The notes under the pieces: generated by a model
Database searches by the model: none
Told to the model about the DNA's origin: nothing
Seen by the model: the letters and a program-made list of their open reading frames with translations, nothing else
Origin: Woodsholea maritima DSM 17123
GTDB lineage: Bacteria > Pseudomonadota > Alphaproteobacteria > Caulobacterales > Maricaulaceae
Reading direction: 5' to 3'
Length of the DNA: 42,500 bases
NCBI RefSeq assembly: GCF_000382325.1
Contig: NZ_KB908064.1
Coordinates: 1-42,500, forward strand
Program-made: the position numbers and the translations under genes
Part shown: positions 32,284 through 39,787 of the stretch, in pieces
Position numbering within the stretch: the stretch's first letter is position 1
Layout: every line of letters starts with the position of its first letter

Positions 32284-32781
32284 TTAGCTGCGCGTCCAAA
32301 GGGCGCGGATGCGTTGATCGCTGTCTTGACCCAGATTGAACCAGGCGGCGCGATCGCGTGAGGCATCGACGACCAAGAGGTTTTCTTCACGCTCCAGCAC
32401 ATGGCTCAGCTCATTACGTAGGATCGCCGCGGTTGTGGCCCCGCGTAGCAACCAAACGCCAGCGCCAATGGTTTCGATCTCACCATAATTGCGCAAGGTC
32501 TGGCTAAAGCTTGCCACATTGTCGGCTTCCAGTTGGGCAATCACCACGAAGTTTGCGGTTTGGGTTTTGACCTGGGGCTGGGTGCGCTCGCTGGGCTCGC
32601 GGCGCATTTCATCCATCCACAGGTTGAACTGGTTAATCTCACCGGCCTTGCGCCAGCCCTGATCGCGGGTCTCTGAGACCTCGGAATGCGAGGCCACCCG
32701 GCCTTCACCGACAAAGGCGCGCATTTGCGCAGGGGTGTAGGGGCCATAGACGCGCCCATCCACCTTCACAAACCAAGTCAT
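32284..32781 (-). CDS. GYF_2-domain protein with possible Cas2/VapD-like C-terminal domain
   Basis: 165 residues, soluble. Residues about 1-50 (MTWFVKVDGRVYGPYTPAQM, W near 43) fit the GYF_2 domain: WxVxxxGxxxGPYT at the start and a W at the end. After a charged linker, about 78-160 (NFVVIAQLEADNVASFSQTL, VWLLRGATTAAILRNELSHV and ENLLVVDASRDRAAW) reads like the ferredoxin-like fold of Cas2/VapD/SinR-type proteins, as a strand, a helix, a strand with WLL, a helix and a strand with LLVV. The second part is inferred from pattern only. I start at 32781 (MTWFVK); 32805 would add eight residues. It is convergent with the carbonic anhydrase gene; no partner evident. Confidence 0.7.
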   Translation of the reverse strand: MTWFVKVDGRVYGPYTPAQMRAFVGEGRVASHSEVSETRDQGWRKAGEINQFNLWMDEMRREPSERTQPQVKTQTANFVVIAQLEADNVASFSQTLRNYGEIETIGAGVWLLRGATTAAILRNELSHVLEREENLLVVDASRDRAAWFNLGQDSDQRIRALWTRS

Positions 32782-32905
32782 TGTAATTCCGTCATCACGC
32801 GGCATAATTCTTTATTCTCCCGACCCTTGGGGGCCCTGATTGCCCACGACTATCAGACATAGATGGGGCAAGTTTTGGGCCAGACCTATTATATGGCTGG
32901 GAATT

Positions 32906-32927
32906 GTGAAAGTTTAAGCGCTTTCAC
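32906..32927. repeat. Hairpin in the 32782-32958 gap
   Basis: GTGAAAG (32906-32912) and CTTTCAC (32921-32927), 7 bp perfect, 8-base loop. It lies 31 bases after the PilZ gene stop; no T-run follows, so its role in termination is doubtful. I see no other feature in the gap. Confidence 0.4.
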
Positions 32928-32958
32928 TGACACTTTATCAATCAAATTTTAGAGAGGT

Positions 32959-33576
32959 CTAGCTCTGACGCTCAGTGGGCGGATCAAAGGCAACGGCAAA
33001 ACCATTGTCTAACCAACGCGCTACGCGGCCAAACATCTCGCCGACCTGCACGCGTTCGCCCACGCGGGGGCGTTCCAGGCATGCAAAAGCCGCACCTGTA
33101 ACCGAAACATCGACCACATCGGCTTTAATCATGACCCCATCGGACAGCTTAATACTGGCACGTCCGCGTCCGGGTTTGCGTGGCGAGATCCGGTCTTCGT
33201 CCAATCCCAGACGTGCCATATTGAAACGCCAGGTAATGGCATCTGCCAGTTTATCTTTTTTGCGGGTGGAGGCGATAAAGCGCACCGCAAATCCGGCCTT
33301 ACCCGAACGCACGACATCGCCTTCGATCCGGCCCAGGCCGTCGATCAACATGATGACCCTGTCACCCATGGAGGGCGGGTTTTCTGTGCGAATGCGCGCG
33401 CCGCCGGGGGAGACATCGACCAAGCGGCAGGGAAATTCCCCGCGCAAGGGATCTAAAAATCGGCCCGGTAAAGATAAGGGCACACGACGTCCGCCCCGGC
33501 GTTCCTGGGCGGCGCGCGCGGCGATTTTGATCTGTCGCCGATCAAGGCGATGCGGGTTTGTAGAAATTCCGGACAT
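32959..33576 (-). CDS. Tandem PilZ-domain protein
   Basis: 205 residues. The first PilZ domain (about 25-105) has ERRGGRRVPL with the RxxxR-type motif and the LVDVSPGGARIRT D/NxSxxG motif that together bind cyclic di-GMP. The second (about 135-200) has VVDVSVTGAAFACLE but no clear RxxxR, and may be degenerate. No membrane segment. A cyclic di-GMP receptor that controls motility, attachment or polysaccharide is the family role; its place near surface-attachment genes is suggestive. The ribosome binding site is AGGTAGC. Confidence 0.88.
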   Translation of the reverse strand: MSGISTNPHRLDRRQIKIAARAAQERRGGRRVPLSLPGRFLDPLRGEFPCRLVDVSPGGARIRTENPPSMGDRVIMLIDGLGRIEGDVVRSGKAGFAVRFIASTRKKDKLADAITWRFNMARLGLDEDRISPRKPGRGRASIKLSDGVMIKADVVDVSVTGAAFACLERPRVGERVQVGEMFGRVARWLDNGFAVAFDPPTERQS

Positions 33577-33644
33577 CGATGCTACCTTATGATGGTGGCT
33601 ATCTTGCCCTAGGAAAATGAAAAAAGCGTAGCTGTTAACCCTTG

Positions 33645-34208
33645 CTAGTGATCATTTGCAGCCAGCAAAGTGTCGTAATAGCGCGGCGCGTGCAGATGAC
33701 ATTCAACACTGGGGGTTGGGGTGCGCGCGGGATGCAGTTCGCGCAGCACATGGCGAATGATCGGGCGGCGTTCGAGATGGCGCGCGCGGGTCATCGGCTG
33801 ATAAAGCCCTAAAATACGGTCCGTCTGTCCTTCAGGACCGCGTAGCGGTAGCAATGAAATCTCCACATCCACACTTTCCCCATCCAGCGCAATGGCCTGG
33901 GCCATGGCCGTGGCGGGGGCAGGGGTGGACAAGGCCCCTTCTAACAGGGCGGTCATATGCGCGCGGTCAAAATCCTGCCACAGGCTGAGGAAGTTTTGAT
34001 CTTTGAACTCTCGTCGATGCATTTTGCACAGGCTGGTGCCTGCCAGACGGAAGACATGGTGTGCCGGATCCATACGCCGCAAGATAAAAAGATTGCCCAG
34101 AAGGCTCGCCAGATCGCGCGGTGCAATATCCGCACGCGTCGGGGCCGAGGCCCCGCGCCGGCGCGCATCCCAATACGCATAGAGTGTCTGTGTATGTGCG
34201 TGTCGCAT
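33645..34208 (-). CDS. PAS_5-domain protein
   Basis: 187 residues. YAYWDARRRGASAPTRADIA at the start, then LGNLFILRRMDPAHHVFRLA and GTSLCKMHRREFKDQNFLSL (about 10-75) match the PAS_5 family of alphaproteobacteria (YW...RG....R.D, RLAGT..C...GREL). One motif differs: the usual GREL is HRREF. The C-terminal part (DGESVDVEISLLPLRGPEG, ILGLYQPMTR) completes the fold. No output domain. Often found beside PilZ genes, as here. Function unknown. Confidence 0.85.
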   Translation of the reverse strand: MRHAHTQTLYAYWDARRRGASAPTRADIAPRDLASLLGNLFILRRMDPAHHVFRLAGTSLCKMHRREFKDQNFLSLWQDFDRAHMTALLEGALSTPAPATAMAQAIALDGESVDVEISLLPLRGPEGQTDRILGLYQPMTRARHLERRPIIRHVLRELHPARTPTPSVECHLHAPRYYDTLLAANDH

Positions 34209-34409
34209 ACCCGCCCCATCCTGTCCTTATCCGTCCCACCGGCGGGCTCGTCTTGAGACAGGCGCTCCGGTCTGGGCGGGGCAAGTGCAAAGGTCTTGCC
34301 AAATCGTTGACGCGCGGGGCTCGCTTTAGGGATCGCAGGCTTTTTCACGCGCCTAAGGGATAACGGTCCAAGGCTTGCATGAGTTCGTAAAAATCTTTGG
34401 GAGCCGCTC

Positions 34410-35270
34410 ATGCGTGTATCACCACGATACGCTGCCGCCTTGGCAGCGGTTTGTGCCAGTTTTACAGCCTGCCTGATGACGCCATCGGTTGAGGCCCAAC
34501 CGGTTTCACCGCCACCCCCCCCGGTCTATGGCTGTTGCACGCATGGCTCTGGCCCGATCCTGCGCACGCCTTCGGTCAATGTTCACGCCCCAAATGTCTA
34601 TGTGGGCGGAACCAACGTGAATGTGGGCGTCAATGTCGGGGCCCATGTGAATGTCAATGTGAGCGCGAATGCCAGCGCGAACGCTTATGCGCGGGCCAAT
34701 GCCGGGGCCAGCACCGTGGTCTATGCCGGGGGCGGGGTCATTTCACGCGGTGGGCCGGGTAATGTCACGACAATTAGCGGGCTGAACCTTGTCGATCAAC
34801 AGATGACGGTGATTGAGGAAAGCCGCTCGCGCTGGGTGGAATCCTGGCGTGTGGTGCGCGCGGTATGTCTAGATGATACAGGCTCGCCCCATCCTGCCTC
34901 GCGCCCGGATCAGGATGAAGAGGTTGGCGCAGAGTATGAAGGCGAGATTTTCCGCTGCATGTCGGGCACCGCGATGCAGGTCACGATCGGCTGGCGCGTT
35001 GACGGCGAAGACCGCTATGAGGGCGGGGAGACTTTGATGTGCCAAAAGGGCGAGGCTCTTCGCCACCGCACCGGCGGGGATCTTTATTGTGCCCCGCAAG
35101 AAGCGCGGCGCAATTGTAATGAGCGTTCCCTGCTTCGCCGGTGGGGGCCGGGGGTGAAGCTCGTCTATATGCGTTATGAAGAACATTACACCGAAGTGGT
35201 CGAAGAACACACGCAGCGCACATCACAGATGACGCTCATGCTGGATGGCGGGGTCGGCGGATATCGGTGA
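34410..35270 (+). CDS. Secreted Asn/Val-rich protein of unknown function
   Basis: 286 residues. A signal peptide (MRVSPRYAAALAAVCASFTA..., cleavage near VEA-Q) is followed by a Pro run and a low-complexity stretch (about 50-105) of alternating Asn/Val and Asn/Ala: VNVHAPNVYVGGTNVNVGV, VNVNVSANASANAYARANA. The globular C-terminal part (about 120-286) contains at least five cysteines (VCLDD, RCMSG, MCQKG, YCAP, NC) and an aromatic SRWVESWRVVRAVCLDD segment. The alternating N/V pattern is reminiscent of the nearby HfaA sequence QLNVNVVGNYN. No family recognised. A clear terminator follows. A secreted structural protein of the holdfast or envelope is a guess. Confidence 0.7.
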   Translation: MRVSPRYAAALAAVCASFTACLMTPSVEAQPVSPPPPPVYGCCTHGSGPILRTPSVNVHAPNVYVGGTNVNVGVNVGAHVNVNVSANASANAYARANAGASTVVYAGGGVISRGGPGNVTTISGLNLVDQQMTVIEESRSRWVESWRVVRAVCLDDTGSPHPASRPDQDEEVGAEYEGEIFRCMSGTAMQVTIGWRVDGEDRYEGGETLMCQKGEALRHRTGGDLYCAPQEARRNCNERSLLRRWGPGVKLVYMRYEEHYTEVVEEHTQRTSQMTLMLDGGVGGYR

Positions 35271-35337
35271 TATCCCTGTTCTGCCTTTAAAAATTAAAAG
35301 AACCACCACTCAACCTTTTCAGGTTTGATGTCTGATG

Positions 35338-35368
35338 CCCTGATCCCCATCGTGGGATCAGGGTTTTT
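35338..35368 (+). terminator. Terminator of the secreted-protein gene
   Basis: CCCTGATCCC (35338-35347), a loop, GGGATCAGGG (35354-35363), then TTTTT: a perfect 10-bp hairpin with T-run 68 bases after the stop. Confidence 0.9.
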
Positions 35369-35426
35369 CTTTTGTTGTTTTGTAATAGCCCGAACGTAAA
35401 GCCATCTGAAGCAAAGAAAAGCTGTC

Positions 35427-35940
35427 ATCCCGGACGAGCTTTTGCGAGATCCGGGATCTATTGTATTTGCCATCAAAGTTCATGGATCCCGGATCAAGTC
35501 CGGGATGACAGTTTAGGGATTTGTCATGCCAGACTTGATCTGGCATCCATGCCGTGAACTTGCATCACATTCTAATCGACCAGAATTTCGCTCAACCCGT
35601 ACGGCATGGGCCCCAAATCAAGTTTGGGGTGACAATTTCTTGAAAAGTCCTCGCTGCGCTGCGGTCGCGCACCTCTTATTTGTCCTATCGCCTGTCGGCT
35701 ATTTGAGGACATTCGCGCTTGCGACCTCTATGGGGGCGATTTTGGACCCCGGATCAAGTCCGGGGCCGCGTCGAGAAATGTGTAGAAACGCGTTCCCGGC
35801 CAAGCGAAGCGCAGAGCCGGGATCCATTTAGCTTGCCATGAAACGCAACAGATTCCGGGTCGCGCTAACGCTTGCCCGGGATGACAAGAAAACTTAGTCC
35901 CCTAACATCGTCATCCCCGACGCCCTAGGCGTCTGGGGAT
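35427..35940. repeat. Cluster of REP-like palindromes
   Basis: The 35371-36002 gap holds at least eight short palindromes of related form. Examples with the shared centre TCAAG or similar: ATCCCGGA/TCCGGGAT at 35427-35434 and 35450-35457; again at 35486-35493 and 35499-35506; ATGCCAGA/TCTGGCAT at 35526-35533 and 35539-35546; CCCCAAA/TTTGGGG at 35611-35617 and 35623-35629; CCCCGGA/TCCGGGG at 35747-35753 and 35759-35765; CCCGGC/GCCGGG at 35795-35800 and 35816-35821; others near 35853 and 35912-35940. Several are followed by GATGACA. They look like repeated intergenic palindromes of alphaproteobacterial genomes, often stacked; no gene is evident here. Confidence 0.75.
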
Positions 35941-36002
35941 CCATGGATGGCCAGATGCTGCGCATCGGCCATGACGTATAGGATTTATGTTTCCACATAC
36001 GA

Positions 36003-36036
36003 AAACGCTCGCAAGCCTATGGCATTGCGAGCGTTT
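36003..36036 (-). terminator. Terminator of the hfaABD operon
   Basis: AAACGCTCGCAA (36003-36014) and TTGCGAGCGTTT (36025-36036) form a perfect 12-bp hairpin with a 10-base loop, 31 bases after the hfaD stop on the minus strand, followed by TTC. Confidence 0.8.
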
Positions 36037-36067
36037 CCCCCCGAGATAACGTGTCTAAATAAGTGTG

Positions 36068-37312
36068 TTAGTGGCCGCCCGGATCCCGGCTGGAGAAGGT
36101 GGCGGCATTGCCCACCGCAATCGCGCTGCCCGTGACATAGGGGTTATAGCCTTGGGTCGTGACTTGGGTGCGGGCAGAAATCGCGCCGGAATTAATCTGA
36201 TTGATCGTGCCAGAATTTGCCGTCACGCAGGCCGAACAGATGTAGGCCGATTGGGCATTACCCATGGCGGTAGCGCTGGCGACCACGCCCTTACCGGCCC
36301 CGGCATTGACCAAGGTGGTGGCGCTGACATCTCCAGAATTGGTTTGCGTCACGCCGCTATAGACCGATCCGCCCAGGGCGGAGGCGAGGGCGGTATTGCC
36401 CACGGCATTTGAACTGCCCAAGGCTAAGCCTTCATCATGGCCATATACGCTTAGAGAGGCGCTGGCTGAGACGCCGCCGGTATTGATCTGTGCGCCATCA
36501 ATTCGGATCGCGCCATCATCATTAAGGACTTGCGCGGTATTGCCCACACTTTGGGCGGAGGAGGTTGCCCCCCAGATCGCATCGCCTTCATGATCGACAT
36601 CAGACACGCTGGTAATGGCCCCTGAATTGGTCTGATCAACGCCAATATGGGCTTCGCCGCCATAGGTGCGGGCCGATTGACTATTGCCCGCGCTCACCGC
36701 ACTGGCGCTGGCCGTGCGTGAGTTGACACTGTTGACATCGCTGCGGGCTTCGGCGCGCACGCTGGCGCTGCTCGATTGGCGCGCGGTGACGCTTTGCGGG
36801 CCATAGCCATTGGTCTCCAGCGCATTGGCTGTGCCTTGGGCTACGGTGGTCAAGTCACCAGTATAAGCGTCTGGATCACCATTATCGAGACGTAAGAGCG
36901 CAATGGCCTCAACCGTGCTGCCACTGGCCGTTTGATCGGAGGTCATATCCAGTGCGCCCTCATGGATGAGGGAGGCGGAATTGGCCTGAGCCACGCCGGA
37001 GCTGTTCAATCCGCCATAGATATTGGTGGCATTGGCTTGTGCGCGCGCACGGGTGTCGGCCGCCATGCTTTGCTGATTGGCAAAGGCGGTTTCGTCATAA
37101 TAATCGCCCGTAACGGAATTGCCCTGCGCGGTGGCAAGGGCGACGCCGTCATCGGCCTGATCAAGGGTGAGCACGGTTTCAGAGGTGACATCGCCACCGA
37201 CCGCGCCCTCTTGGGTGTTTTGCCCGTTATTGATAGGTGCCGCGTAGGAGGCCGCTGATAGCCACATCGCGGCGCTCATGCCCGTGATCAATAGAGGTCC
37301 GCGCTTGAACAT
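36068..37312 (-). CDS. hfaD: Holdfast attachment protein HfaD
   Basis: 414 residues. A signal peptide (MFKRGPLLITGMSAAMWLSA, cleavage near YAA-P) is followed by a Ser/Thr/Ala/Asn/Gly-rich, beta-repetitive chain. In the last half the motif Q(T/I)N(S/T)Gx(I/V)(S/T)A or similar occurs at 227-235, 275-283, 323-331 and 372-380, and xxGN at 207-210, 255-258, 303-306, 349-352 and 399-402: a repeat of about 48 residues. A CSAC pair (C359, C362) breaks the fourth copy. HfaD forms the outer-membrane holdfast anchor with HfaA and HfaB in Caulobacter. It starts 86 bases inside hfaB; a GGAGA site precedes the ATG. A terminator follows. Confidence 0.85.
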   Translation of the reverse strand: MFKRGPLLITGMSAAMWLSAASYAAPINNGQNTQEGAVGGDVTSETVLTLDQADDGVALATAQGNSVTGDYYDETAFANQQSMAADTRARAQANATNIYGGLNSSGVAQANSASLIHEGALDMTSDQTASGSTVEAIALLRLDNGDPDAYTGDLTTVAQGTANALETNGYGPQSVTARQSSSASVRAEARSDVNSVNSRTASASAVSAGNSQSARTYGGEAHIGVDQTNSGAITSVSDVDHEGDAIWGATSSAQSVGNTAQVLNDDGAIRIDGAQINTGGVSASASLSVYGHDEGLALGSSNAVGNTALASALGGSVYSGVTQTNSGDVSATTLVNAGAGKGVVASATAMGNAQSAYICSACVTANSGTINQINSGAISARTQVTTQGYNPYVTGSAIAVGNAATFSSRDPGGH

Positions 37313-38231
37313 TGGGGGTCTCCGATCCCGTATAGGATGTCTCAGTCATCACGCCGCCAGAGGTATTGGATGGCCCGATCGGGTCATAAAACTGGCAGGC
37401 TTGATCGGCGTTAACGCCATAAATTTGTGCAGAAATTTCCAGAACGGCGCGCTCAATCACCGAACGCACGGCCAGCTGGATCGGCTCTAAAGAGCGCCCA
37501 CCGCCAGACACATCCAGCACCACATCATTCCAGAAAGAAAAGACGCCGGCAGACATTTCATGGCCGACGATTTGTTTCTGGTAAGACACCACATCGACGA
37601 CTTCCAGGGTCTGGGTGTCAACCAGGCGCAGGTCCAGCCCGACATTCATCACGAAGACGCGGCGTGAAAACACACCAGCCGGATCAGAATCGCGGCTATC
37701 ACCCGCAAATACATCCTGCCCGTTGGAGCGGATATTGGTGTTAAGCTCGGTAATGCCGCCGACCAGATAATAATCAGACCCGGGTAGCGAGCCCGCATAA
37801 ATCTGACGATAGCCGGCCTCATTGGCGCTATCACCGATCAACTGATTGTTGGCATAGCGCAATTCCAGCTCTGATACAGAGGTATCAAAACGCTCCACCA
37901 GGCGCGCACCAGATTTGGCAAAGGCCGAGATGGCCATCAAGGACGCGCCCTGGGTGACTTGAGCCCCATTCTCTGGTGAGTATTGGCCGGTATAATCGGC
38001 AATCCGGCCCACCGCGATGCGCGGCGATTGCAGGCCTTGGGCGCGCGCATAGCTCGCCATACACACCAAAGCGTCAGAATAAGGCGTTGGATTGGTCGTG
38101 ACAGGGGCGTTGCCGGTCGGGCGCGCATAGAGCCCGTCCGAACCGGCATTCGTCGTTGCGCACGCACTTAAAGCGAAGGCCGAAACAGCGCCGGTCAGAA
38201 TCAGGCGCGCGGTCTTGTTCAATGTGAGCAT
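37227..38231 (-). CDS. hfaB: Holdfast attachment protein HfaB (CsgG-like)
   Basis: 334 residues. A lipoprotein signal with lipobox ALSAC (C24) precedes a CsgG-like domain (about 55-300): SPRIAVGRIADYTGQY, ASLMAISAFAKSGARLVERF, DYYLVGGITELNTNI, FSRRVFVMNVGLDLRLVDTQ and LEVVDVVSYQKQIVGHE. CsgG forms the curli secretion pore; HfaB is the related outer-membrane protein that exports and anchors HfaA and HfaD. The N-terminal half follows the CsgG order. Its 3' end overlaps hfaD by 86 bases. A 223-base gap with repeated dyads separates it from hfaA. Confidence 0.92.
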   Translation of the reverse strand: MLTLNKTARLILTGAVSAFALSACATTNAGSDGLYARPTGNAPVTTNPTPYSDALVCMASYARAQGLQSPRIAVGRIADYTGQYSPENGAQVTQGASLMAISAFAKSGARLVERFDTSVSELELRYANNQLIGDSANEAGYRQIYAGSLPGSDYYLVGGITELNTNIRSNGQDVFAGDSRDSDPAGVFSRRVFVMNVGLDLRLVDTQTLEVVDVVSYQKQIVGHEMSAGVFSFWNDVVLDVSGGGRSLEPIQLAVRSVIERAVLEISAQIYGVNADQACQFYDPIGPSNTSGGVMTETSYTGSETPNVQARTSIDHGHERRDVAISGLLRGTYQ

Positions 38232-38454
38232 GGAAAACCCTGTCCTATCGTGTTCATACTTGTCCCTTTGTTCGCAAAGCCTGTGCCAAATGCGAGATTG
38301 GGATTAAGCGCCTGTACTCATAGAGATTATTCGCACTAAAGACGGAGTGACCGTCTGCTCATTCCTGGCTTGAACCACTTTTGAGTGTGTCAGACACGCT
38401 CAGAGCGTTTTGAATTGACACACTGTGGTTAATGCCGGGCCGGGCCGTGGTGAT
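38232..38454. promoter_or_regulatory. hfaA-hfaB intergenic region with competing stem-loops
   Basis: GAGTGTGTC (38383-38391) pairs with GACACGCTC (38393-38401), one mismatch; the overlapping AGTGTGTCA (38384-38392) pairs perfectly with TGACACACT (38416-38424). The two structures exclude each other. A third hairpin GACGG/CCGTC lies at 38341-38355. No T-run follows on the minus strand. Operators or an attenuator setting the HfaA to HfaB ratio are possible. Confidence 0.5.
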
Positions 38455-38880
38455 CTATCGGTTGCCGCCCTGGGTATTGGCATGGGCGCTGACATCACCG
38501 GTATTGATCTGTTTGGCATTGACGATCACGGTGTTGTAATTGCCCACAACATTGACATTCAATTGATTGCCAACCGCCAGGGATGAGCTTTGATTCAGCG
38601 TACTGCCCGACCCAACGCCGCCATAGGCCTGGCCAGAGGCGCGGGCCTGGGCGCTGGCTTGCACGCCAACCCCGGTTTGGATCACACCGTTCAGGATAAT
38701 CCGGTTGCCATTGGCATCGCGCGCGACACGGTTGACATAGGCGCTGCGTTCTTGGCCGGGCGCTTGGCCATAGGCACGGCCCCATTGCGCGGCGCTTTGC
38801 TGGGCAAGGGCGGGGCTCGCGCTTACCAACGCTATGGCGCAGCTCGTCAAGGCAAGGCGAAGGCTCGTGGGCGTGGTCAT
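38455..38880 (-). CDS. hfaA: Holdfast attachment protein HfaA (curlin-like)
   Basis: 141 residues. Signal peptide MTTPTSLRLALTSCAIALVS, cleavage near ALA-Q. The mature protein is small and rich in Asn, Gln, Ser and Gly, and ends LAVGNQLNVNVVGNYNTVIV then NAKQINTGDVSAHANTQGGN (about 101-140), a curlin-like arrangement of polar strands. The motif QINTGDVSA (124-132) is the same as that repeated in HfaD. HfaA is secreted and forms amyloid-like polymer at the cell surface for holdfast attachment in Caulobacter. First gene of the operon; GGGACTG upstream is a weak ribosome binding site. The 138 bases before it (38881-39018) hold its promoter, not resolved here. Confidence 0.85.
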   Translation of the reverse strand: MTTPTSLRLALTSCAIALVSASPALAQQSAAQWGRAYGQAPGQERSAYVNRVARDANGNRIILNGVIQTGVGVQASAQARASGQAYGGVGSGSTLNQSSSLAVGNQLNVNVVGNYNTVIVNAKQINTGDVSAHANTQGGNR

Positions 38881-39018
38881 GGTGTATCAGTCCCATCCAA
38901 AAATAAGACACATCAGTCTTGTAACCTGCAATCGCTATGCCATTTGTAAGAGGCCTGATAAAAGTCAGACAGAGGTTAAGGCTGAGGCCCAGACCAAGGG
39001 TGGGGGAGAAGGTAGAGT

Positions 39019-39780
39019 ATGGAAAAAGATCCACGTGAGGATGCGCCTGCCGGTGAATTCGGCCCGCATGAAACGGGCCCTTATAGCCATAAGCCTGGCC
39101 CAGAAGGCGATCCCTGGCAGGCCCGACGGGTGCGCCGTCCGCGTTTAGGGGGCCCAATCTTCAACAATATTCCGCTCACCATCCTCGCCCTGGTCGCGCT
39201 TATGATTGCGGTCTTCGCACTGGATTCGTTGGTCCCTAGCCTACATGGCGTGTTCTGGATCTGGGGTGCGGTGGTGACGGGGCCATATATGGATCTGGTC
39301 CCCAATGCGCCCTTGGGCGGATTGCCACCTTATCTGCTTCATGTCTTCCTGCATGGCGGGTTGATGCATATCGTGATGAATGCGTTTGCGCTGTTGGCCT
39401 TTGGCGCAGCGGCGATGCGCCCCTTTCGGCCCGGTCCGATGGGGGTGATTGGCTTTCTCAGCTTCTTTTTCATCTGCGCGCTGGGCGGCAGCGTGTTTCA
39501 CCTGCTAACCCATTTAAACACACCCACCGTGATGGTCGGGGCCTCGACAGCCGTGTCTGGCGTGCTGGCCGCGGCAGGCTATGCTGGCGGCGGGCGTGAA
39601 GGGATGATGCGCCTGGCGCTGCCCTGGTTGGGAATCAATCTGGTGTTTGCGGGTCTGGACCTGTTTATGGATTTCCCCATCGCCTGGGCAGGACATATCG
39701 GCGGGCTCGCCGCAGGGGCGATTCTTTATCCCTTCTGGCTTAAAATGTATGGTCGCCAGTTACCGCCGCACCAGCCCTGA
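39019..39780 (+). CDS. Rhomboid-family intramembrane serine protease
   Basis: 253 residues. A hydrophilic N-terminus of about 45 residues precedes six or seven membrane helices. The catalytic dyad is S176 in VMVGASTAVSG and H226 in AWAGHIGGLAAG; HxxxN (H117, N121) in LMHIVMNAF is also conserved. The Ser motif is GASTAVSG rather than the common GASGA, still of the family GxSx form. Rhomboids cleave membrane segments within the lipid bilayer; the substrate is unknown. Divergent from hfaA by 138 bases, with no evident functional tie. GGGGAGAAGG lies before the ATG. Confidence 0.92.
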   Translation: MEKDPREDAPAGEFGPHETGPYSHKPGPEGDPWQARRVRRPRLGGPIFNNIPLTILALVALMIAVFALDSLVPSLHGVFWIWGAVVTGPYMDLVPNAPLGGLPPYLLHVFLHGGLMHIVMNAFALLAFGAAAMRPFRPGPMGVIGFLSFFFICALGGSVFHLLTHLNTPTVMVGASTAVSGVLAAAGYAGGGREGMMRLALPWLGINLVFAGLDLFMDFPIAWAGHIGGLAAGAILYPFWLKMYGRQLPPHQP

Positions 39781-39787
39781 TCACGAT

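Noticed and set aside
35427-35960. CRISPR array
   Set aside because: The palindromes differ in length and sequence and are spaced irregularly; no constant repeat or spacer exists and no cas gene is present.
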